NCBI RefSeq assembly: GCF_014851565.1
Contig: NZ_JACVAA010000009.1
Coordinates: 82,333-146,332 of the forward strand
Source: Pseudomonas sp. PDM15
GTDB lineage: Bacteria; Pseudomonadota; Gammaproteobacteria; Pseudomonadales; Pseudomonadaceae
Length of the DNA stretch: 64,000 nucleotides
Direction: 5' to 3'
This document shows, piece after piece, positions 59,001-64,000 of this stretch (positions are counted from its first letter, which is position 1; every line of letters begins with the position of its first letter). The notes beneath the pieces were generated by a model that searched no databases, was not told the DNA's origin, and worked only from the letters and a program-made list of their open reading frames with translations. A program made the position numbers and the translations under genes.

Positions 59001-61483
59001 AAGTCGTCAAGGTTCTGGTCGACAACAACGTGCAGCCCGACGGGGCTGAAGTGGAGATGAGCTTCGCCAGTGTGCTCCGCCGCATGGCCAAGAAGATCAC
59101 CGAGATCAATGTTGCATACGGTGGTGGCAATCATGCGTTCAACCTGCAAGAGCCCCGTGTGAATCTGCAGGGCCGCGGGCTTCCCGAACAGATGCAGATC
59201 CTGCTTGCCGGTCGCCACCTGGAGACCAACGTGAATGTTCGAGGTGTCCTGCAGGAGTTTGAAGCTGCTCTGGCGCGGATCCCGAACGAGATCCCTGTGT
59301 CGCCGATCGATTACATCTGCGACAAGCTGCGTGCTGCCGGATACGAGATGGGCGAATTGACCGGCCGACGCTGGAAAGTCAATCAGGTGCGTCCGGGCGT
59401 TTATCAGGTTCAGCGCCGCCGGGATTCTTCGAAGCGCGATCGCCAGCGCGTGATGAACGCGTTCAACGGCGGCGAGACGACCGGGATCATCATCAATAAG
59501 GCCGGGGCAACCGGTATTGATCTGCATGCCGACCATCGTTTTGCTGACCAGCGCCCGCGCGACATGATTGTTCTGCAGGCCGACGACGACATCTATGTCT
59601 TCCAGCAATCGTTGGGGCGCGTTTTCCGGGCGAACATGGTCGTGCCGCCGCGCTATACCCTGCCGGGCTCTGCAGTTCCTGTAGCAGTGCGCTCGATGGC
59701 AATCATGCGTCGCCGGTTGAGCAACATGATGTCGCTGACCCGCGGCTCGCGTGATGCCGAGGTCGGCGGTGGTATGCCGGACCTCTTCAACTGGGTGGGC
59801 TGCGAAGCGGCCATGAGCTATTTGCAGGACAACCAGGGCGTGGCCGACGTGATCGGCATCAACCTTGGGGTTGAGGCCGCGAAGCTGCAGGATCAAGGCG
59901 GCGATACCGGTTTGGCTGCCCGCGTCACCGCGATGGGTTTGCTGCTGCCCTGCGATGTTCAGGACGCCATGATGGATGGTCTGATTCGGGCGTACGAGAG
60001 CAAGCTGGAGGATCTGGAGCGCCGTGGGATCAACCCATTCCGCAGCCGCCACCTGGATATCAAGGCGCGCGTGGTGAACGAAGTCGTTCTCCATCCGGCT
60101 ACCGGCGACTCTGTGTTCGAGGGGGCTGTCTACCTGAAAGAGTTGGCCTACAACGAAGAACTGCCGCCGCTCACGCCTGAGACCGTGAACACCATGATCA
60201 TAGCTGGTCGAGAGGCCCTGAGCTTGGAGCACGGAGCCACCCGGAACTGGTCTCGCTTCCCGCTGGCCGAGGTCATGCCGGAGGTCACCCAGCGCATGGA
60301 AACGCGCATGAACAACCTGCGCGACCTTTTCGCCGATCGCGGGGACGGGGAGACCATTGAGGATCTCGCGAACGCTCGCCACGAGTCATTCACCAGCCGT
60401 GCGGCCCGTGACTACATGGGGCTTCGTTCGCTGGCTGGACGTATCAAGCTGGGTGCACATCTGAGCTTGCGACTCGATTCGGACGCTGCGATCGATTTCC
60501 ACATCGTCGGAATTGAGCCTCCTACCTGGGCGCAGGACATGCACAGCCCCTATGAATGGCGCCTGATGTTGATCAGCAAGGACCAGAACATGCGTCAGGC
60601 GCGGGTTCCCTTGAGCCTGCTGCTCAATGAGGCGCGCGAAGTGCAGAGAGCGGCGTTTCTGGCTGAGGCTGACGCCGACCCGCAAGAGTTCGTTGTCGGC
60701 TGGGAATCTCTGGCTGCAGCAATCAGCGATCCTGCCCGTGATCTCATTGACGACCAGGGGCAGATCCAGCCTGAGGCACTGGCTGAGTACGAGAACCTGC
60801 CACGAGGCAGCATCGAGATGCGGCGCCATGTTCTTTCTGGGAACCTGCTGAAAGCCATCATGATGGCCGGTGAGTTGCACAAGGGCCTGCCTGCCACCTA
60901 CACGCTGGCCAACGGTGCGCGTGAGTTTGGCGTGGTGATGCCGTCGAACTTCGACGAGATCAAGTTGCTGCGGATGCCGCTGACCATGACCGTCGCCGAT
61001 GATGTTCAGGACTACCTGGCTCACCGGTTGCAGTCCCATGTGCGCGTCAGCGTCTACATGAACCTCAAGGACGTAAATCTGCCGGGTGTCCCGAGCAAGG
61101 ATGCCGAACAGGCTCGGACAGATCTGAACAGCAACTACTACCTGGAGGCAACACGCGGGAGAGGCGGCGCCGAGGTGAAGGTCGTGGTTCCGCGCGCCAA
61201 AGGGCGCTCCGGCTGGCTGGTAGCAGATGAGGGCGTTCGTGAGTTGACCCAAGGGCGTGAGTGGGTTCGGGTTTCCAATGACCTCGCGATGACCTTTACG
61301 ATGCGCGACGGCCAGTTCCCGGCCGAGTTGCGGGCTGTCGTTGACCGCCTGCTGGAAGTGGGCGTGACATTCCGCACTCCGAGCACCGATAGCCGGGCCC
61401 GCGAGTGGGTATTGGAGCGCGCCGCGGCCCAGGAGCAGGCGCGGCGCATCGACAACCAGTTTGATGGGAGGGCTCTGGCATGA
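56042..61483 (+). CDS. Giant Strawberry-notch-type helicase/ATPase
   Basis: An 1,813-codon frame. Residues 1-345: unassigned N-terminal region. About 345-515: Gly/Ala/Asp-rich, where another gene is read in a different frame. From about 550: SNO-type superfamily 2 helicase core, with Walker A-like LTGIGKGR (about 646-653), VDESH (about 775), the helicase C part NKAGATGIDLHA (about 1153) and QSLGRVFRAN (about 1189), then an SBNO C-terminal domain. Bacterial homologues occur on large plasmids, ICEs and phages; the role is unknown, probably DNA or nucleoprotein remodelling. GGGAG lies 7 bases before the ATG; the stop overlaps the PcfJ gene (ATGA). Confidence 0.85.
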   Translation: MKPIRWLNIEAYGATLEMWRNAAGKFFFVALGGTEQAKKALLDLGGKQGYFFNRSILAIHFPPIADQASAAAWLEKLPKAFLEDRPRPSVLLVSPGPDGTFSEAAKAAAVERYKSWSERALELEAQETLDVADEDFDLPGFADDVSAAAATALEPVASQPAEEVVAEAQVEQQVEDAAPAPAEPQPAATPVPAKSAVEQFVDAIHAGDDRPVLQGGYPAMPDAAELARIEEMGPSAAIIMSPWLDVFREVLNRMPEDSQAVLFLLGASRDRLMASANQFLAENPGFPLISAVWGSSKGDSHRLVLFVDATLPPDRHVAVLNEDLLSVGSEREMGLFLNTLWRDVYGQEDEVVLVAASVSEPGNAPDVRPGAQRDGAQRVHGAPELGAVEGAAAAGSGGAAGARAVAGPDEAQRSGGVRGAELRAEQPGVHAGQPDDAGDAGRAPAGSRPVAGEPGGVDRELAVRGDERGLGADGADRGSRAGTLPAGRDGHREADQPVAGGTPAAAGGGDELTPVETGDPEDVDLAGTVLSAEDEERVRAEIDARRAERRRGMDLNFEETSGRVNYLPRSALREQGTMVPANMASAIGSALDRLVQRHGDLDAFVARQLGFDSSADLDGRLYAEQVDAVALALDAFSRDRNMVLGDLTGIGKGRVLASVLRYAYLNDMPTVFITKDQTLYNSMAREMAVLGMSELVDRSRMLITTTGVGIENDQGEQMFPGRSGDELTQVYESGALPAGIRVVFTCHSQLMTPADAPRVEWLRAIAHDALVLVDESHLSAGVDSLCGQNLRAIRDAARHTLFSSATSAKEGKNLSLYAGTDLSLLGSSHHIEEILRKGGAAAMEAVPMMLAQEGQYIRREHDMSRAEYRAPEVPQEYVPAIRQNMDALSAALRALLELQVVVTGYTQDINQNDYFVRQREAQERRRRGREQMGLSSMHFSSTLHHFSQQALLAVHADFYADLAIQSAREGNKPTLVLQSTMESILAEVVKVLVDNNVQPDGAEVEMSFASVLRRMAKKITEINVAYGGGNHAFNLQEPRVNLQGRGLPEQMQILLAGRHLETNVNVRGVLQEFEAALARIPNEIPVSPIDYICDKLRAAGYEMGELTGRRWKVNQVRPGVYQVQRRRDSSKRDRQRVMNAFNGGETTGIIINKAGATGIDLHADHRFADQRPRDMIVLQADDDIYVFQQSLGRVFRANMVVPPRYTLPGSAVPVAVRSMAIMRRRLSNMMSLTRGSRDAEVGGGMPDLFNWVGCEAAMSYLQDNQGVADVIGINLGVEAAKLQDQGGDTGLAARVTAMGLLLPCDVQDAMMDGLIRAYESKLEDLERRGINPFRSRHLDIKARVVNEVVLHPATGDSVFEGAVYLKELAYNEELPPLTPETVNTMIIAGREALSLEHGATRNWSRFPLAEVMPEVTQRMETRMNNLRDLFADRGDGETIEDLANARHESFTSRAARDYMGLRSLAGRIKLGAHLSLRLDSDAAIDFHIVGIEPPTWAQDMHSPYEWRLMLISKDQNMRQARVPLSLLLNEAREVQRAAFLAEADADPQEFVVGWESLAAAISDPARDLIDDQGQIQPEALAEYENLPRGSIEMRRHVLSGNLLKAIMMAGELHKGLPATYTLANGAREFGVVMPSNFDEIKLLRMPLTMTVADDVQDYLAHRLQSHVRVSVYMNLKDVNLPGVPSKDAEQARTDLNSNYYLEATRGRGGAEVKVVVPRAKGRSGWLVADEGVRELTQGREWVRVSNDLAMTFTMRDGQFPAELRAVVDRLLEVGVTFRTPSTDSRAREWVLERAAAQEQARRIDNQFDGRALA
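57075..57578 (+). CDS. Gene nested inside the helicase gene, other frame
   Basis: A 167-residue protein read entirely within the helicase frame. The ATG has GGAG 8 bases upstream. In this frame nearly every third base is G or C after the first 20 codons and the product looks like a normal helical protein (GRWKELLQRDLAAQLERALS; IESWLYAAMNGDSAQMAQIV). In the helicase frame the same DNA gives a Gly/Ala/Asp-rich, low-information stretch. So this frame seems to be the selected one. The high GC3 differs from the flanking helicase codons and suggests insertion of foreign DNA that happened to keep the outer frame open. Product family unknown. Confidence 0.7.
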   Translation: MAKKTKLFWLLPVFQNQEMLLTFGLVLNETEHNEFMERPSWGRWKELLQRDLAAQLERALSQGLMRPSDLEEFAAQSFGRSSLAFMPGSQMTPAMLAELLLARDLSPESPAALIESWLYAAMNGDSAQMAQIVEAALERYPQDEMDIEKLTSLSPVERLQRLEAAMS

Positions 61484-62586
61484 AGGGCCAAGCCATTTTC
61501 AAGCTGATGAGCCAATCCCCGCGGCTGCCTAAGCCGTGGGAGGCTTCCTACCAGGAGGCTCAAGACTTCATTGCTTGGGCCGATGCGATTCCAGACAGCA
61601 CCTCGCGCGCTTTGCTGCCGATGGTATGGGCGGTGAAAGACAAGCTGGCCTACCAGGATGGTGGTGGCCTGAACGGCTACCTGAAAGAGCGCGGCATGTC
61701 CAAGAAGGGGTGGAAAGCGCTCAACAGCCTTTCGGTTGAGCAGACCGCCGACGCGTTCTCCTATTTCCGCGCCCGGGGCGAGCAGGCCTGGCCACTTCGC
61801 CTGGTGCGACCTGCAGAGACCGCCCGGGATGCTGCTGTGGACGTTTCTGCGGCGCTGCTGATTGTGCTGGCGGATGCTGAAGTCTCTTTGGAAGGCATTC
61901 ATGCGCCCTACGACGAGGACTGGAAGCTGATGATCCGCGCGCTGGCGGCCGAGGTCGCTGGAAAGGCGCTCGCGTGCTGCCCTGCTGTGGCGGCTGATGC
62001 GATCCTGGTTCGCGATTACCTCACCGGTGGCGATGCCGATATCTCTCCTTCGACCAGCTGGTCGGAGATGGTTGACCTCGCTCGTGAGTGGTTGGTTGAG
62101 CTGCAGCACGAAGAGGCCGGCTACATCCCGGAACCGGCCGCGCAGGTTCCGGTGAGCCGAGCAGTTCCAACACCTGGTGGAGAGGATCGGTTGCTGGATG
62201 CGCAGACCGGTGTGGCGGTAGTCCGCCTGCTGCAGTTCTCCGAGTTCAGGCAGGAGTCGGACCTGATGAACCACTGCATCGGGCGTAGCAACCACTACTT
62301 CAACAAGCACATGGAGGGCACCGGAGCCTTCTACAGCTTCCGTGAGCCTGGTGTGGAGCGTCCCCTGGCGACCCTGGAGTTGTCCGTCTCGGACGGGGAA
62401 TGGCGGATCTGCCAATGCCGCGGCCCCTTCAATGGTGATCCGGGCCCCGAGTGCCACGATCTGGCGAATCGCCTGCTCGAAGCACATCAGCTCGGTGGAG
62501 AAATCCGCAAGGCCAGTTACGAGGTCGTTGCGCAGGCTGTCGGACAGCACTTGGAGCTGGAGCAGACCTCTACCCGCTATTTCTGA
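61480..62586 (+). CDS. PcfJ-like domain protein
   Basis: A 368-residue protein. The C-terminal about 120 residues show the PcfJ pattern: FRQESDLMNHCIGRSNHYF, FYSFREPG, LATLELS and CQCRGPFNGDPGPE, with conserved His-Cys and Arg-Gly. PcfJ proteins occur in conjugative plasmids and phages; their biochemical role is not settled. The N-terminal 200 residues are helical. Coupled to the helicase gene by ATGA, suggesting joint action. Confidence 0.75.
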   Translation: MKGQAIFKLMSQSPRLPKPWEASYQEAQDFIAWADAIPDSTSRALLPMVWAVKDKLAYQDGGGLNGYLKERGMSKKGWKALNSLSVEQTADAFSYFRARGEQAWPLRLVRPAETARDAAVDVSAALLIVLADAEVSLEGIHAPYDEDWKLMIRALAAEVAGKALACCPAVAADAILVRDYLTGGDADISPSTSWSEMVDLAREWLVELQHEEAGYIPEPAAQVPVSRAVPTPGGEDRLLDAQTGVAVVRLLQFSEFRQESDLMNHCIGRSNHYFNKHMEGTGAFYSFREPGVERPLATLELSVSDGEWRICQCRGPFNGDPGPECHDLANRLLEAHQLGGEIRKASYEVVAQAVGQHLELEQTSTRYF

Positions 62587-62650
62587 TGGACTCGCTGCTG
62601 CTCCCTGGTAGCGAAGCATCGAAATATTTCGACGCTTTGAAGGAATGAAA

Positions 62651-63199
62651 ATGCGCAAAAGCCTCCCCCAAGATGGTGCACCGTCAGCCGAGTTTATTGA
62701 GCGTGTGCTGCAGTGTGCGGCTGTGGATGGTATTGAGCGGGGCGCTTTTGATGATTGGATTGAGGAGCGAGACCTGCACCATCTCGTCGGTGGTGAGTTG
62801 CGCGATCAGATGTCGGCTCTCTTGCAAGCAGGGGTGTCTGAGTACGAGGTTGCTGACCACCTTTGGCCAGGGCGGCCGTTGGAGGTCGTAGAGGGCCGAT
62901 TGCTGGATTTCGATGAACAGTGGGAGGACGCCGGTTTCGAGGTGACCAGCACCGGGGGCGGGTCCTGGGCGGCGCGGAAGAAGGATGAACGCTATTCATG
63001 GCTGATCAGTCTCACTGATCAGCATGAAAGCAGAAACCCGAACCCTAGCCGAAAGCTGTATGTCTCTGTGTATGGCGCTGATTCGGGAGAGTACCTTGGC
63101 TTGCAGGCGACAGCTGAGAATCTCACAGCCGCTCTCGCGCAGATTCAAGCCTGGCAGGAAAGCTTGCTGATTCAGCCGGCAGAGCCAAGTCATCCCTGA
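62651..63199 (+). CDS. Hypothetical protein (182 aa)
   Basis: Acidic soluble protein of unknown family. ATG 62651 gives a 6-base spacer from AAGGA; ATG 62645 is too close. Helical start (SAEFIERVLQCAAVDGIERG), middle with YEVADHLWPGRPLE, then a beta-rich part with SWLISLTDQHE and LYVSVYGADSGEYLG. Follows the PcfJ gene by 64 bases in the same direction. Confidence 0.55.
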   Translation: MRKSLPQDGAPSAEFIERVLQCAAVDGIERGAFDDWIEERDLHHLVGGELRDQMSALLQAGVSEYEVADHLWPGRPLEVVEGRLLDFDEQWEDAGFEVTSTGGGSWAARKKDERYSWLISLTDQHESRNPNPSRKLYVSVYGADSGEYLGLQATAENLTAALAQIQAWQESLLIQPAEPSHP

Positions 63200-63285
63200 G
63201 CTTATGTCCGGCTGCAGGTGGTTAGCCTTGACCAAATAGGCACAAGTGCCTATCTTGTGGCGTAAACACCTCCGGAGCAGCACAA

Positions 63286-63645
63286 GTGCGCGAGCGAGAT
63301 CCCTTCAAGCATCACTATCGGCTCAAGCGGCCATGCTCGAACTGTCCCTTCTTGAAGGAGGGGGCCATTGACCTCGCTCCCGGGCGGCTAGAGGGCATCA
63401 TCGAGCAGCTGACTACCGATGATCACTCGACATTCCCGTGCCATAAGACGGTTCACTGTGCGCGGGGCGGCGAGTGGAACGAGGAGGGCGAATACTCCCC
63501 GTCTGGCCACGAGTCCATGTGTGCCGGCGCTGCCGCTTATCTGATGAAACACAGGCGTCCGACCGTTGGGATGAGGCTCGCGTTTGTCAGCGGAGCTGCA
63601 AGTCCCAGTGACTGGGATGATGTTCAATCCCTGGTGACTGACTGA
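63286..63645 (+). CDS. Cys-rich DUF6283-like protein
   Basis: A 119-residue protein starting at GTG 63286 with GGAG 8 bases upstream. The pattern CSNCPFLKEGAIDL, later FPCHKT and MCAGAAAYL, fits the DUF6283 family, a probable metal- or Fe-S-binding protein found on phages and plasmids. No function is known. Confidence 0.65.
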   Translation: MRERDPFKHHYRLKRPCSNCPFLKEGAIDLAPGRLEGIIEQLTTDDHSTFPCHKTVHCARGGEWNEEGEYSPSGHESMCAGAAAYLMKHRRPTVGMRLAFVSGAASPSDWDDVQSLVTD

Positions 63646-63657
63646 GATGGGGGTGGC

Positions 63658-64000
63658 GTGAAGAGTGCTCGGAAGGCGGCTATTGCCGCTGCTAACGCAA
63701 TCCTCGCACAGGCAGGCCTGCCACTGTACAAGGTGAAACCGAGCCTTGTTGTCGAGGCTCCTGGTCTTGTTGCACCAATCAATCTGGCTCGCCTGGTGAA
63801 GGTTTCACCGTCGCCATTCCTGACTCAGTGGGAGGTGGCTGGAGGCGGTCGCAAATGGAATGGCCGTATCGGCCGCCATGTTGCAGTGCTGGAGGTCACC
63901 AATGCTCGCAGCTATGGAATCTTGCTGCAGTTTGCCGATGGAGATATTCAAGCCTTCCATTCGCACGATCTTTTCCCGTGGCGCGGGGAGCCTGTGCAGT
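63658..64000 (+). CDS. Hypothetical protein, 3' end cut by window
   Basis: Open frame from GTG 63658 (GGGGGTGGC upstream) to the right edge, 114 codons seen. A basic helical start (SARKAAIAAANAILAQAG), then beta-rich text (YGILLQFADGDIQAFHSHDL). It begins 13 bases after the DUF6283-like gene. No family recognised. Confidence 0.55.
   Translation, partial: MKSARKAAIAAANAILAQAGLPLYKVKPSLVVEAPGLVAPINLARLVKVSPSPFLTQWEVAGGGRKWNGRIGRHVAVLEVTNARSYGILLQFADGDIQAFHSHDLFPWRGEPVQ

Noticed and set aside
57491..60382. 963-codon open frame on the minus strand inside the helicase gene
   Set aside because: Antisense shadow of the helicase gene: no ribosome site, no recognisable domain, and the plus strand carries clear helicase motifs.
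61138..62658. 506-codon minus-strand open frame
   Set aside because: Antisense to the end of the helicase and the PcfJ gene; low-complexity Arg/Ser/Pro composition.
1..64000. Insertion sequences, tRNA or rRNA genes, relaxase
   Set aside because: No transposase, terminal inverted repeats, tRNA cloverleaf, rRNA or relaxase HUH motif was recognised in the window.

Overview
The window is a moderately GC-rich, gene-dense stretch with no tRNA or rRNA gene. It carries two plasmid replication initiators, two partition systems and a nearly complete type IVB (Dot/Icm, IncI Tra-like) conjugation apparatus. Codon choice, protein style and gene content point to a large conjugative plasmid of Pseudomonas or a close gammaproteobacterial relative. 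The assignment to Pseudomonas is inference; plasmid identity rests on the rep, par and T4BSS genes.

Layout. 0-2.3 kb: a tyrosine recombinase cut by the window edge, a coupled unknown gene and a PPP-type phosphatase. 2.3-5.6 kb (minus): a tightly coupled four-gene operon of unknown function with a PD-(D/E)XK-like nuclease and an HTH protein. 5.6-10 kb (minus): a T4BSS block DotD-DotC-DotB-IcmT plus accessory periplasmic proteins. 10-11 kb: a TrfA-like initiator. 11-14.3 kb (minus): about eleven very small genes behind one promoter with a palindromic operator, followed upstream by a C5 cytosine methyltransferase. 16.2-16.8 kb: a DnaA box, seven iterons and an AT-rich stretch, a probable first oriV, then a type IA topoisomerase. 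18.6-25.2 kb (minus): ParM-like/StbB-like/DotI/DotH/secretin and two small genes. 25.4-36.2 kb (minus): DotG-DotF-DotE-DotP-DotN, two unknowns, DotM, DotL and two unknowns. 36.7-42.8 kb (plus): an unknown gene, a small gene, DotO, an LPD7-like protein and a small exported protein.

42.8-47.2 kb is a second complete replicon: about 1.1 kb of 20-bp iterons with a DnaA box, a Rep_3/RepB initiator, ParA, a triple parS-like palindrome and ParB. 47.3-51.7 kb: a topoisomerase III, unknown genes, a lipoprotein and a frameshifted HigA antitoxin. 51.7-55.5 kb (minus): DotA, an IcmV/TraX-like protein and an exported coiled-coil protein. 55.8-64 kb (plus): a giant Strawberry-notch-type helicase with a separate gene nested in another frame, a PcfJ-domain protein and small genes running off the right edge.

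Working together: DotC/D/H/F/G with a secretin would build the envelope core. DotI, DotA, DotE, DotP, IcmT and IcmV-like would be inner-membrane parts. DotB and DotO are the motor ATPases, and DotL/M/N form the coupling complex. No relaxase and no IcmS/IcmW/IcmQ/IcmR-type chaperone is recognised here, which suits DNA transfer rather than effector delivery; a relaxase should lie outside the window. The most unusual points are the dual replicon, the DotN homologue with an intact HNH motif, the secretin and actin-type segregation genes in the DotI-DotH operon, the gene nested in the helicase, the repressed small-gene cassette and the uncharacterised nuclease operon.
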